A stretch of 64,000 nucleotides of DNA from Thermoanaerobacterium sp. PSU-2 (GCF_002102475.1 NZ_MSQD01000007.1:1-64000), one strand, 5' to 3'; shown: positions 19,215 to 28,097, counted from the stretch's first letter. Notes: generated by a model from the sequence alone, not told the origin. Made by a program: numbers and translations.

Positions 19215-19742
19215 CTACTTTCCATACTTTTTCTCCAATTCTCTGATTTTATCTCTCAATTTTGCAGCTTCCTCAAATGCTTCCTCTTTTACTGCCTTAT
19301 CAAGTTTCGCTTTAAGCTCCTCTATTTCTCTCTTTGCCCTTAATGCTCCACCTGTCTTTCTTGGAATCTTGCCTCTATGTCCAGTGCTTCCGTGAATTCT
19401 CCTTATAAGCGGGTTTAATTCATCTGAAAAAGAATCATAGCATCTACTGCATCCAAGCCTGCCTGTTTCTTTAAATCTGTCGTATGTCATGCCGCAATTG
19501 CTGCACTTTAATTGCTCCTCTATATAAGTATTTCCTGTATTTGGAAGAAAATTCATCAATCCTGCCAACAAATCCTGCACAGAAAATGGTGTAAAATTAA
19601 CAAACGGTGAAAATGTCTCGCTGTTTAAAAGTCCTTCCTGTTGAGCGCATTGCTCACACAAATTCATTTCTGTCTTGACGCCGTTTATTATTTGAGTATA
19701 ATGGACTGTCGCTGGTCTTTCTTTGCATTTATCGCACAACAT
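19215..19742 (-). CDS. mcsA: Activator of McsB, zinc-finger/UVR protein McsA
   Basis: The 175-aa protein starts MLCDKCKERPATVHYTQ and has paired CxxC motifs (CDKC, CEQC, CSNC, CSRC), consistent with two zinc sites. A C-terminal UVR motif (EAFEEAAKLRDKIRELEKKYG) follows. McsA binds and activates McsB. ATG 19742 has GGAG eight bases upstream; a GTG at 19751 is in frame but poorly placed. It is part of the ctsR operon and starts just after the ctsR stop. Confidence 0.95.
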   Translation of the reverse strand: MLCDKCKERPATVHYTQIINGVKTEMNLCEQCAQQEGLLNSETFSPFVNFTPFSVQDLLAGLMNFLPNTGNTYIEEQLKCSNCGMTYDRFKETGRLGCSRCYDSFSDELNPLIRRIHGSTGHRGKIPRKTGGALRAKREIEELKAKLDKAVKEEAFEEAAKLRDKIRELEKKYGK

Positions 19743-19743
19743 T

Positions 19744-20217
19744 TTAATCACTCCTTTTTATCAAATTATTTGAAAGTTCTGCTAACATCACTTTTAAAAG
19801 TATCGCCCTCAAAATAGGCTTTTCGTACTGTGCAACAGGTAAAATCTTATCGTTAAGCACAGATTTCATCAATGCAGCTTCCCTTTCAGTTATCAGATCA
19901 TGTTCTAATAAAGTATCGATGTAAAGCCTGCCTTTGCTTTCTGTTATGTTGTCACCTATATCTGAAATCAATTTTGACATCCAATCCTTGGAAACAGGCC
20001 TTTTGATTATTTTAATGTATCCGCCACCACCACGCCTGCTTTCAATGATGTATCCATTTGATAAGTTGAATCTCGTCTCAAGTACATAGTTTATCTGTGA
20101 TGGGGCGCAATTGAAAATATTAGCCAGTTCATTTCTCTTTATCTCAATATATTCTTCATCAGCTTCTTCTATCAAGCTTTTTATAAAGTCCTCTATTAAA
20201 TCGCTTAGCCTCGCCAT
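19744..20217 (-). CDS. ctsR: Transcriptional repressor CtsR
   Basis: The 157-aa protein starts MARLSDLIEDFIKSLIEEAD and has an N-terminal winged HTH (ELANIFNCAPSQINYVL). The glycine-rich wing RRGGGGYIKI is the heat-sensing element of CtsR. CtsR represses clp genes by binding tandem heptads. Such a box, AGTCAAA and GGTCAAA, lies directly in front of this gene at 20237-20253, so the operon is autoregulated. Confidence 0.96.
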   Translation of the reverse strand: MARLSDLIEDFIKSLIEEADEEYIEIKRNELANIFNCAPSQINYVLETRFNLSNGYIIESRRGGGGYIKIIKRPVSKDWMSKLISDIGDNITESKGRLYIDTLLEHDLITEREAALMKSVLNDKILPVAQYEKPILRAILLKVMLAELSNNLIKRSD

Positions 20218-20236
20218 CCCATCACCTCTTTCTTAC

Positions 20237-20253
20237 TTTGACTTTCTTTGACC
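20237..20253 (-). promoter_or_regulatory. CtsR operator
   Basis: On the minus strand GGTCAAA-GAA-AGTCAAA matches the tandem heptad CtsR box (A/GGTCAAA NAN A/GGTCAAA). It lies just downstream of the -10 box and about 20 nt before the ctsR start. Confidence 0.9.
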
Positions 20254-20263
20254 TTCACTTACT

Positions 20264-20291
20264 ATTTTATTCCTCTTTTCTATACAGTCAA
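20264..20291 (-). promoter_or_regulatory. Promoter of the ctsR-mcsA-mcsB-clpC operon
   Basis: TTGACT (20286-20291), a 16-nt spacer and TAAAAT (20264-20269) on the minus strand. The CtsR box begins about 10 nt downstream of the -10 box. Confidence 0.75.
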
Positions 20292-20369
20292 CAACCATTT
20301 AATTTATATTTTTCCATTTAAGCATTATTTAAAGCAGATTAAACGTATATTTCAAATATTTATTAACTT

Positions 20370-20570
20370 TTACTCATCATAACTTTTATTTTCGCTAAAA
20401 TAAAAATCACAATCACTGTAAAAGTCATTGTACTCATCTATGAACTCATGGCTTTTTCTCTTAATATTAGATTTTCCATATATGCTTAACATCTTTACAA
20501 TGTCATCATCTATTTTTATAAAATCATTATTGCCATAATAAATATTAGAAAGTCTGTGATGTAGCGGCAT
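20370..20570 (-). CDS. Small acidic hypothetical protein
   Basis: This 66-aa ORF (starts MPLHHRLSNIYY) has a perfect GGAGG seven bases before the ATG, so it is likely translated. It is acidic and polar with a Tyr/Asp/Phe-rich C-terminus (EYNDFYSDCDFYFSE). No known domain, signal or membrane segment is recognised. It lies after malic enzyme on the same strand, and its ribosome site is one arm of a 9-bp hairpin (20577-20617). It is followed by about 80 nt of AT-rich DNA before the ctsR promoter. Function unknown. Confidence 0.6.
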   Translation of the reverse strand: MPLHHRLSNIYYGNNDFIKIDDDIVKMLSIYGKSNIKRKSHEFIDEYNDFYSDCDFYFSENKSYDE

Positions 20571-20576
20571 AAAAAA

Positions 20577-20617
20577 ACCTCCTTTTTTAATTTATATTTA
20601 TTTTTTTCAAAGGAGGT
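20577..20617 (-). terminator. Terminator-like hairpin whose 3' arm is a Shine-Dalgarno site
   Basis: On the minus strand ACCTCCTTT (20617-20609) pairs perfectly with AAAGGAGGT (20585-20577) across a 23-nt A/T loop, followed by TTTTTT and ATG 20570. It could end the malic enzyme transcript and also hide the ribosome site of the next ORF. Confidence 0.6.
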
Positions 20618-20626
20618 CAATTCATA

Positions 20627-21844
20627 CTATAAAATTTTATTCAATTTTGACTCTATCTTTTCTATATCTACATCGAAACCGGCCACATTTGTATCTATAG
20701 CTGCTTTTGCAACATTCAATGCAACCGCCTTAGCTACTCTTTTATCAAATGCTTTTGGTATTATGTAATCTTCATTTAATTCATCATCAGAAACCAATCC
20801 AGCAATTGCGTATGCTGCTTGAATCTTCATTTCCTCATTTATCTCAGTTGCTCTAACATCAAGGGCACCTCTAAATATGCCTGGAAAAGCCAGCACATTG
20901 TTTATCTGATTTGGAAAATCAGATCTTCCAGTCCCGACTACCAGTGCTCCGCCTTCTCTCGCCTCATCAGGATATATTTCAGGGATTGGATTTGCCAATG
21001 CAAATACAATCGAATTTTTGTTCATGGATTTTACCATGTCTTTTGAAAGCACATTAGGAGCCGATACACCTATAAAAACATCGGCACCAATCAAGGCATC
21101 AGCTAACGTTCCCTTTATCTTATCTTTATTCGTGATCTTAGCAATTGATATTTTTGATACATCTGTATCATTTCTTCCATCATAAATGATGCCTTTTCTA
21201 TCACATAACACAACATCTCCAGCTCCAGCATTGATAAGTAACTTGGCTATCGCAATGCCTGCCGCACCAGCACCATTTATAACCACTTTAATGTCTTTCA
21301 AACTCTTACCGGCAATTTTTAAAGCATTTATCAATCCAGCAAAAACCACAACGGCAGTCCCATGTTGATCGTCGTGGAAAACAGGTATATTCAAAGCTTC
21401 TTTCAATCTTTCTTCAATCTCAAAGCATCTTGGAGCAGATATGTCTTCAAGATTTATGCCTCCAAAAGTAGGAGCTATGTTTATGACTGTCTCAACGATT
21501 TTATCAACATCTTTTGTAGCAATACAAATCGGAAATGCATCAATTCCTCCAAATTCCTTAAATAATACCGCCTTTCCTTCCATTACAGGCATCCCGGCTA
21601 TAGCACCAATATCGCCAAGCCCCAAAACCGCACTGCCATCAGTGACAACTGCTACAAAGTTGCCTTTGTTTGTGTATTCATAAGCAACATCAGGATTTTT
21701 TTGTATCTCTTTGCACGGCTCTGCGACACCTGGTGTATAAGCAAGTGACAAATCTTTTGAATCATTGACTGGCACTTTACTTAAAATGCTGATTTTCCCC
21801 CTGTTTTCCTTATGTAATTTTAATGCTTCTTCTCTTAAATCCAT
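20627..21844 (-). CDS. Malic enzyme (malate dehydrogenase, decarboxylating)
   Basis: This 405-aa enzyme starts MDLREEALKLHKENRGK and has the short bacterial malic-enzyme layout. The catalytic Tyr is in LSLAYTPGVAEPC, LGLGDIGAIAGMPVMEGKAV follows, and metal ligands are in DDQHGTA. The Rossmann fingerprint is VVINGAGAAGIAIAKLL. It interconverts malate and pyruvate plus CO2 with NAD(P). ATG 21844 has AAGGAGGG upstream. The longer open frame to 21949 has no ribosome site and is non-coding in appearance. It probably forms its own transcript. Confidence 0.92.
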   Translation of the reverse strand: MDLREEALKLHKENRGKISILSKVPVNDSKDLSLAYTPGVAEPCKEIQKNPDVAYEYTNKGNFVAVVTDGSAVLGLGDIGAIAGMPVMEGKAVLFKEFGGIDAFPICIATKDVDKIVETVINIAPTFGGINLEDISAPRCFEIEERLKEALNIPVFHDDQHGTAVVVFAGLINALKIAGKSLKDIKVVINGAGAAGIAIAKLLINAGAGDVVLCDRKGIIYDGRNDTDVSKISIAKITNKDKIKGTLADALIGADVFIGVSAPNVLSKDMVKSMNKNSIVFALANPIPEIYPDEAREGGALVVGTGRSDFPNQINNVLAFPGIFRGALDVRATEINEEMKIQAAYAIAGLVSDDELNEDYIIPKAFDKRVAKAVALNVAKAAIDTNVAGFDVDIEKIESKLNKIL

Positions 21845-21984
21845 TGTTACCCTCCTTAAAGTATACAGTATATTAAGAATATTATATATCATAATCTTGC
21901 AAATATCTATTACTTTAGTTTGATAAATCATTAAAAAGCACAATCGCATGTCATTTAGAACCTGTGATTTCGTTTTTATCTTAT

Positions 21985-22032
21985 AAAAAAGGCTGATGCA
22001 CTATGACATATACAGTCGGTTGTGCAACAGCC
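21985..22032 (-). terminator. Terminator of the EF-G-like gene
   Basis: The stem GGCTGnTGCAC / GTGCAnCAGCC (one mismatch) with a long loop is followed by TTTTTTAT on the minus strand, just after the 22043 stop. Confidence 0.7.
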
Positions 22033-22042
22033 CCTTTTGAAA

Positions 22043-24079
22043 TTATTCTTGAGATTTTTTTCTCGCCTCTATTACTTTTTCTGCAACAGCAGGTGGCGCC
22101 TCTTCATACCTTGCAAACGACATTTTGAATTCTCCTCTAGCCTGTGTCAATGATCTTAAATCTGTAGCGTACTTAGCCATTTCAGCTTGAGGAACTTCCG
22201 CAGTCACCACCTCCATGTCTCCTTTTGACTCCATCCCTAATATGCGCCCTCTCCTTTTGTTTAGGTCTCCAATCACATCCCCCATATACTCTTCAGGCAC
22301 TGTTACTTCTACGTGCATTATAGGCTCTAACAAAACAGGATTTGCCTCTTCCATGCCTTTCTTAAAAGCTATAGATGCAGCAACTTTAAACGCCATCTCA
22401 GATGAATCTACAGGATGAAAAGAGCCATCCAAAAGCGTTGCTTTTATATTCACAACAGGGTACTTAGCAAGCACGCCTTCTTTTATGCATTCCCTAAGTC
22501 CTTTCTCAACCGCAGGAATGTATTGCTTTGGCACCGCTCCACCAAATATCTTGTCTTCAAATTTGAACTCTCCTTCTTTGTACGGTTCAAATTCTATCCA
22601 TACATGGCCGTATTGCCCATGTCCTCCAGTTTGTTTTTTGTGCTTACCTTCCACTTTCGATTTGCCTTTTATCGTCTCTCTGTAAGGTATTATAGGCTCT
22701 GTAAGAACACACTCTACTCCAAATTTGCTTTGAAGTTTCTTGGATATGACTTCTATATGCTGCTCCCCCATGCCGTATACTATGACTTGCCCTGTTTCAA
22801 CATTTTTCTCGACTTTAAACGTCTGATCTTCTTCCTGAAGTCTCTGAAGTCCATTGCTTATCTTGTCTTCGTCGCCTTTTGCCTTAGGCTCTATAGCCAA
22901 AGCCAATGTGGGCTCGGGGAATACAATGGGTCCATATTCTACTTGTTTTGCCTGATCACAAAGTGTATCGCCTGTCATTGTAAATTGCAATTTTGAACAT
23001 GCTCCTATATCACCAGCAACCAATTTTGAAACGGGTATCTGCTTTTTTCCTCTTAATACATACAACTGTCCAATTTTTTCATTTGCCTTCTTTGTACCGT
23101 TATACACAGTGGAGTCAGAAGACACAGTGCCAGAAACAACTCTAAATATAGACAATTTCCCTACAAAAGGATCCGCTATCGTCTTAAATACAAAAGCTGA
23201 ATAAGGTTTATTTTCATCTGCCTCAGCCTTAAATTTGTTGGCCTCAATAGGCGATGGCAAAACATCTGTCATAATATTTAACAATGCATCTATACCGATA
23301 TTTTTTAAGCTTGACCCACAAACTACAGGAAAAATGTCCCTACTTTTCACACCTTCCTTTAAACCTTTAAGCAATTCGTCTTTAGAAAGCTCTTCTCCCG
23401 CAAAGAATTTCTCCATCAAGGCTTCATCATTTTCAGCAATATCTTCTATAAGCTCCTCTCTATATTGCGATGCACTTTCTTCCATCTCAGCAGGAATGTC
23501 TGATTCTTGAACCCCCTTCTGGGTGTAAACGTATGCTTTATTCGTAATAAGGTCTACATATCCAGTAAAACTGTGTTCACTGCCAATAGGCAATGTCATA
23601 GGCACAACTTTATTGCCAAACTTATTTCTCAACTGATCAAGAGTTTTATAAAAGTCTGCATTTTCTCTATCCATCTTGTTTATAAACACCACAGTAGGAA
23701 GTTTTTCAGCCTCTAACATGTGAAATGACTTTTCAGTGCCAACTTCAACCCCTGATGCAGCACAAACGACCAGCACAGCGCTGTCGGCAGCCTTCAATCC
23801 GCTTATTACTTCGCCAAAAAAATCAAAGTAGCCAGGTGTATCAAGCACGTTTATTTTGCAGTCTTTCCACTCAATCGGAATTACAGATGTGGATATAGAG
23901 ATTTGCCTTGAAATTTCCTCAGGATCGTAATCAGATACAGTTGTTCCATCTTCTACGCGCCCAATCCTATCTATGGCCTTTGCATTATACAGTAGTGCTT
24001 CTGCAAGCGTAGTTTTTCCAGCTCCGCCATGCGAAACTAATCCAACATTTCTTATTTGTTGCGTTTTATAATCTTTCAT
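22043..24079 (-). CDS. EF-G paralog (EF-G-like translational GTPase)
   Basis: This 678-aa protein has all EF-G domains: G domain (SHGGAGKTTLAEALL, FINKMDRENADF), domain II, and domains III-V (KKQTGGHGQYGHVWIE). The switch II motif is DTPGYFDFFGEV, with Tyr in place of the catalytic His of DTPGH. The P-loop is SHGGAGKTT instead of AHIDAGKTT. These changes are typical of the second EF-G subgroup (for example the Thermus EF-G-2 type), whose role is unsettled. It is monocistronic and not next to rpsL/rpsG/tuf, so it is not the main fusA. Confidence 0.88.
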   Translation of the reverse strand: MKDYKTQQIRNVGLVSHGGAGKTTLAEALLYNAKAIDRIGRVEDGTTVSDYDPEEISRQISISTSVIPIEWKDCKINVLDTPGYFDFFGEVISGLKAADSAVLVVCAASGVEVGTEKSFHMLEAEKLPTVVFINKMDRENADFYKTLDQLRNKFGNKVVPMTLPIGSEHSFTGYVDLITNKAYVYTQKGVQESDIPAEMEESASQYREELIEDIAENDEALMEKFFAGEELSKDELLKGLKEGVKSRDIFPVVCGSSLKNIGIDALLNIMTDVLPSPIEANKFKAEADENKPYSAFVFKTIADPFVGKLSIFRVVSGTVSSDSTVYNGTKKANEKIGQLYVLRGKKQIPVSKLVAGDIGACSKLQFTMTGDTLCDQAKQVEYGPIVFPEPTLALAIEPKAKGDEDKISNGLQRLQEEDQTFKVEKNVETGQVIVYGMGEQHIEVISKKLQSKFGVECVLTEPIIPYRETIKGKSKVEGKHKKQTGGHGQYGHVWIEFEPYKEGEFKFEDKIFGGAVPKQYIPAVEKGLRECIKEGVLAKYPVVNIKATLLDGSFHPVDSSEMAFKVAASIAFKKGMEEANPVLLEPIMHVEVTVPEEYMGDVIGDLNKRRGRILGMESKGDMEVVTAEVPQAEMAKYATDLRSLTQARGEFKMSFARYEEAPPAVAEKVIEARKKSQE

Positions 24080-24162
24080 ATATATCCCCCTATCTTATTG
24101 CTTTAATATTATTATTCTATATTGATTTTAAATTTCCTCTTAAATTAAAAAATTTTTTATAA

Positions 24163-24190
24163 AAAACCTCCGGTATGCCCGGAGGTTTTT
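24163..24190 (-). terminator. Terminator of ptsI
   Basis: The minus strand has AACCTCCGG-GCATA-CCGGAGGTT followed by TTTTATAAA, directly at the ptsI stop. It is a strong GC-rich hairpin. Confidence 0.88.
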
Positions 24191-25917
24191 TATTCGCCAA
24201 TTATTTCATATAAAATTTTTCTTGCTGCTTCTTCTATCTCATCAGGTGTTGACATGTTTAATACCATTTCCGTAAACTCTTTGGCCTTTTCATAAGTTAC
24301 ATTTCTTATGATATTCTTTATATTGGGTATCGAACTTGCACTCATTGAAAATTCATCTAAGCCTAATCCCAAAAGGATAACTGTTGTAAGCGGATCACCA
24401 GCCATTTCACCGCACATAGCTGTAAATATGCCTTCTTTGTGTGATGCATCTATGACATTCTTAATAAGCCTCAATATTGCGGGATTAAACGGCTTATAGT
24501 AATCTTTTATCCTTTCATTCATCCTATCAACAGCAAGCGTGTATTGGCACAAATCGTTAGTACCGATGCTAAAGAAGTCTACTTCCTTTGCAAGAAGATC
24601 CGCAGTCACCGCAGCAGATGGTATTTCTACCATTATGCCAACTTTTATGTTTTTATCGTATTTTATGCCCTTTCGATCCAGTTCTTCTTTGACTTCGTTT
24701 AAAATCTCATTCGCCTTTCTTACTTCAACTACCGAAGAAATCATCGGATACATTATCAATATGTTTCCATATGCACTGGCTCTAAGCAAAGCTCTAAGCT
24801 GTGTTTTAAACATCTCTTTTTCGTCAAGGCAAAGCCTTATGGCTCTGTAACCCAAAAATGGATTCATCTCGTCTGGCATATTTAGATATGGTAGCTTCTT
24901 ATCACCGCCAATATCTAATGTCCTTATGGTGACTGGTTTGCCATTCATCTTCTCTGCTACGTATTTATATGCTTCAAATTGTTCTTCTTCTGTAGGAAAG
25001 TCATTCCTATTCATGTACAAAAACTCTGTTCTAAAGAGCCCTATCCCCTCAGCACCGTTTTTCAAAGCACCTTCTACGTCATTGGGTGTGCCAATATTTG
25101 CCGCCAACATTGATCGCCTTCCATCTTTGGTTACTGCAGGCAAATCTTTTAATTCTTTCAGCTTTTCAACTCGAATCTTGTATTTATCCCGCTTTTCCTC
25201 ATATTCCTTAAGGACGTCTTCAGTGGGATTTACAATTACGACTCCTTCATTTCCATCTACAATGGCGATATCGCCATCAGAAACTTGTTTAGTGACATTC
25301 CCTGTTCCTACTACTGCTGGAATTTCTAATGACCTCGCCATAATAGCAGTGTGGGAAGTCCTGCCGCCTACATCTGTAGCAAATCCTAAGACTTTTTCTT
25401 TTCTCATTGTAGCCGTATCAGATGGTGTTAAATCTTTGGCAATTATTATCACATCTTCATCAAGCTCTGACAAATTTACATCCACTATGCCGTGTATATT
25501 ATTTATTATCCTATGTCCAACATCCCTTAAGTCAACCGCTCTTTCTTTTAAATACTTGTCGTCAAGAGATTCCATCACGGATGCATGCTGCTCAATGACG
25601 TGGTTCACCGCATTGTCAGCCGTAACATAATCAATTTTTATCATATTTACAACAGAATCATAAAGCTCCGGGTCGTTTGCCAGCATAAGATGTGCTTCAA
25701 AAATCTCAGCCTTGTCTTTTCCAAACTCCCTTTCCGTCTTTTCCTTGATCTTTTCCAATTGAGCTTTCGTTAATTCGATTGCATTTTCAAATTTTGCTAT
25801 TTCATCTTTTACCATTGATTCATCGATAGTTTGGGTATTGATTTCAGCAAACTTCTTCTCATACAAAAAAACCTTGCCTATTGCAATACCCGGTGATGCC
25901 GCAACGCCTTTTAACAT
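24190..25917 (-). CDS. ptsI: PTS enzyme I (PEP-protein phosphotransferase)
   Basis: This 575-aa enzyme I starts MLKGVAASPGIAIGKVFLYE. The phospho-His domain has GGRTSHTAIMARSLEIPAVVG. The PEP-binding C-terminal domain has GIGLFRTEFLYM, FFSIGTNDLCQY and TAMCGEMAGDP. It moves phosphate from PEP to HPr for all PTS sugars. It lies upstream of an EIIB/EIIC/EIIA operon but has its own promoter region with a palindrome at 25991-26016. No ptsH is present in the window. Confidence 0.96.
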   Translation of the reverse strand: MLKGVAASPGIAIGKVFLYEKKFAEINTQTIDESMVKDEIAKFENAIELTKAQLEKIKEKTEREFGKDKAEIFEAHLMLANDPELYDSVVNMIKIDYVTADNAVNHVIEQHASVMESLDDKYLKERAVDLRDVGHRIINNIHGIVDVNLSELDEDVIIIAKDLTPSDTATMRKEKVLGFATDVGGRTSHTAIMARSLEIPAVVGTGNVTKQVSDGDIAIVDGNEGVVIVNPTEDVLKEYEEKRDKYKIRVEKLKELKDLPAVTKDGRRSMLAANIGTPNDVEGALKNGAEGIGLFRTEFLYMNRNDFPTEEEQFEAYKYVAEKMNGKPVTIRTLDIGGDKKLPYLNMPDEMNPFLGYRAIRLCLDEKEMFKTQLRALLRASAYGNILIMYPMISSVVEVRKANEILNEVKEELDRKGIKYDKNIKVGIMVEIPSAAVTADLLAKEVDFFSIGTNDLCQYTLAVDRMNERIKDYYKPFNPAILRLIKNVIDASHKEGIFTAMCGEMAGDPLTTVILLGLGLDEFSMSASSIPNIKNIIRNVTYEKAKEFTEMVLNMSTPDEIEEAARKILYEIIGE

Positions 25918-25948
25918 CTTTTTTCCTCCTCATTTGACTTTAATAGAT

Positions 25949-25957
25949 ATTATAGCA
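25949..25957 (-). promoter_or_regulatory. Extended -10 promoter of ptsI
   Basis: TGC-TATAAT on the minus strand (TATAAT 25949-25954), about 32 nt before the ptsI start. The -35 region is weak. Confidence 0.5.
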
Positions 25958-25990
25958 TAATAGTAGTACAATTTTAAGTGTTTATAATAT

Positions 25991-26016
25991 TTTGCCAACA
26001 GTTATTAACTGGCAAA
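25991..26016. promoter_or_regulatory. Palindromic operator-like site upstream of ptsI
   Basis: TTTGCCA ... TGGCAAA-type arms flank a central AGTTAnTAACT inverted repeat, 40-65 nt upstream of the ptsI -10 box. The TTGCCA half-site also occurs beside the EIIA promoter at 28090-28214. The bound protein is unknown. Confidence 0.45.
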
Positions 26017-26144
26017 CGATAAAAATAGTGTATCATTTATAGACTGTTTTTTCAAACATGTTTCACTTATCCCACCTTCACAATTTATCATATCATAAAA
26101 ATCAAATTAATTGAAGCTTGCTGTGAAAATAAATCAAAACATGA

Positions 26145-26176
26145 CAAAAGTGAGGATGTTAACCTCCTCACTTTTG
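26145..26176 (-). terminator. Terminator-like hairpin after the EIIB gene
   Basis: A perfect 12-bp stem (CAAAAGTGAGGA / TCCTCACTTTTG) with an 8-nt loop overlaps the EIIB stop codon. The T-tract is poor (TCATGTTTTG). Confidence 0.65.
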
Positions 26177-26479
26177 CAGTATCTTAAGAGCATCTTCAAC
26201 GACTGCCTTCGCATTTTTTATGGCCTTTTGCGCTTCCACCTTATAAATCGGTTTGTCCTTAAACCTCGATTCCTCTTTCACAGCCACATCTGCTGCAAAT
26301 ATTACCAAATCTGCTTCATCTACTTCTTTTTTTGATATTTTATTTTCAATGCCTATTGAACCTTGTGTTTCCACTTTGATTTTATGTCCTAATTGCTTTG
26401 CCGCCTTCTCCAATGCTTCGGCAGCCATATACGTATGCGCTATTCCTGTAGGACAAGCTGTAACTGCTACAATTTTCAT
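26168..26479 (-). CDS. PTS fructose/mannitol-family EIIB
   Basis: The 103-aa protein starts MKIVAVTACPTGIAHTYMAAEAL. The phosphorylated Cys9 in CPTGIAHT is typical of fructose-specific EIIB. It passes phosphate from EIIA to the incoming sugar. It is a separate gene downstream of EIIC (53 nt gap), within the EIIA-EIIC-EIIB operon. Confidence 0.9.
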   Translation of the reverse strand: MKIVAVTACPTGIAHTYMAAEALEKAAKQLGHKIKVETQGSIGIENKISKKEVDEADLVIFAADVAVKEESRFKDKPIYKVEAQKAIKNAKAVVEDALKILQK

Positions 26480-26532
26480 TTTGCATCGACCTCTTTTTAG
26501 TATATTGTACTATATTCATGATATCATAAATA

Positions 26533-27582
26533 TCACGCTGTTACTTCTTCATCTTCATTTTCATCTTCTGTAACATTTTTCTTTAGACTATTTACAATTA
26601 ACGCCGTCACTGCAATTCCAATTAATACTGCAACTATAAACCCTATTTTGTTATCTATAACAGGCAGCACTATGGGACCACCGTGTGGTGCATGGTCACC
26701 AACTTTAAATATTGCCGCAACCGCTGCAGATATAGATGAACCTATCATTATAGACGGAATGACCCTTAACGGATCACCTGCGGCAAATGGTATTGCACCT
26801 TCAGTAATGCCAATTAAACCCATTGCCAATGCACCATATCCAGCTTCTCTTTCTACTTTTGTGTACTTTTTAGGTGCCAAAAGTGTCGCAACACCCATAC
26901 CTAATGGTGGAGTACATATAGCAGCCGCAATTGGACCCATTATGGTATAAACTCCTTGACCTATCATTGCTGCACCAAACAAAAACGCAACTTTGTTGAC
27001 AGGACCACCCATATCAAACGCAATCATAGCACCCATTATTAAAGCCAGAACTATAGCATTCCCTGTAGACATTGATTTTAACCAATTAGTCATAGCTTCC
27101 ATTGCAGAAGCAATAGGGTTGCCTAAGATATATATCATAAGACCACCTACAATAAGTGACGTCAATATTGGTATAACAAATATAGGCATTATAGGCCTTA
27201 AATTTTTGTGAACTTTCCAGCCTTTTATCCACCTGGCCACATAACCTGCAATAAACCCTGCTACTATTCCGCCTAAAAAGCCTGCTTTCAACTGATTCGC
27301 CAATACACCGCCAACAAGTCCGGGTGCTATACCAGGTCTATCTGCAATTCCAAACGCTATGAATCCAGCGAGAACAGGTACCATCATAGAAAATGCTGCG
27401 GAACCTATGTCATTCATGTTCTTAAGTACAGGATTTGTTATTACAGCTCCTTTACCTGCTTGCACGCCACTTAAAGCAATTGAAAAAGCAATCAAAACAC
27501 CACCAATCACAACAATCGGTATCATATAAGATACACCAGTCATAAGATATTCTCTGACTCTTTTTAGTTCTTCTTTCATCAT
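26533..27582 (-). CDS. PTS fructose-specific EIIC permease
   Basis: This 349-aa membrane protein has about nine hydrophobic segments and the fructose EIIC features. These include GVSYMIPIVVIGGVLIA near the N-terminus, AFDMGGPVNKVAFLFG and ITEGAIPFAAGDPLRVIP. It transports the sugar while EIIB phosphorylates it. GGAGG lies just upstream of the ATG pair. A short acidic tail (TEDENEDEEV) ends the protein. It is the second gene of the operon, 13 nt after EIIA. Confidence 0.92.
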   Translation of the reverse strand: MMKEELKRVREYLMTGVSYMIPIVVIGGVLIAFSIALSGVQAGKGAVITNPVLKNMNDIGSAAFSMMVPVLAGFIAFGIADRPGIAPGLVGGVLANQLKAGFLGGIVAGFIAGYVARWIKGWKVHKNLRPIMPIFVIPILTSLIVGGLMIYILGNPIASAMEAMTNWLKSMSTGNAIVLALIMGAMIAFDMGGPVNKVAFLFGAAMIGQGVYTIMGPIAAAICTPPLGMGVATLLAPKKYTKVEREAGYGALAMGLIGITEGAIPFAAGDPLRVIPSIMIGSSISAAVAAIFKVGDHAPHGGPIVLPVIDNKIGFIVAVLIGIAVTALIVNSLKKNVTEDENEDEEVTA

Positions 27583-27594
27583 GAATTCCTCCTT

Positions 27595-28044
27595 TTACTC
27601 GATATTTATGTCATTTAAAGCTTCTAAAATATCAGTTTTATCATTAGCTTTTTTTAGCCTTTCCACAAACTTTTCATCCATGAGCTTTCTTGATAATTGC
27701 GATAAGATCTTAAGATGAATTCCATTTACGTTTTTGTTTGGAATCCCCAATAAAAATATTATTTCTACTGGGTTTCCATCGAGAGAATCCCACTCTATAC
27801 CATGGACTGATTTTCCAAAGACAATCATCGCCTCCTTTACAGCATCTGATTTTCCATGTGGTATCGCGATACCATTGCCTACACCTGTTGTGTATGTCTT
27901 CTCTCTTTCAAACACACTTTTAACAAAATCATCAACAGAAGTGACTTTACCATCATTAAAAGCAAGTTGTGATAGCTCTATTATGGCACTTCCTCTGTCT
28001 TTCGCTTCTAAGTCTAGTGTGATTAAATTTTCGTTTATTATCAT
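27595..28044 (-). CDS. PTS fructose-family EIIA
   Basis: This 149-aa EIIA domain protein starts MIINENLITLDLEAKDRG. The phosphorylated His lies in GNGIAIPHGKSDAV, and EIIFLLGIPN follows as in the EIIA-Fru/Mtl/Ntr superfamily. ATG 28044 has GGAGGG upstream. It is the first gene of the operon and is driven by a good sigma-A promoter at 28145-28173. Sugar specificity cannot be read from the sequence. Confidence 0.9.
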   Translation of the reverse strand: MIINENLITLDLEAKDRGSAIIELSQLAFNDGKVTSVDDFVKSVFEREKTYTTGVGNGIAIPHGKSDAVKEAMIVFGKSVHGIEWDSLDGNPVEIIFLLGIPNKNVNGIHLKILSQLSRKLMDEKFVERLKKANDKTDILEALNDINIE

Positions 28045-28089
28045 ATAGGTTCCCTCCAATATGCAAGTTAAATGAATTGATAAATTTCA

Positions 28090-28097
28090 TTGCCACA
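28090..28097. promoter_or_regulatory. Half-site TTGCCACA downstream of the PTS promoter
   Basis: TTGCCACA at 28090-28097 is the inverted copy of TGTGGCAA at 28207-28214. It may be a binding half-site for the adjacent PRD regulator. Confidence 0.35.

Noticed and set aside
22415-22996. Plus-strand open frame of 193 codons
   Set aside because: It is antisense to the EF-G paralog and has a composition typical of shadow frames.
25985-26020. Possible catabolite (cre) site upstream of ptsI
   Set aside because: The palindrome lacks the central CG and the TGnAAnC pattern of cre sites.
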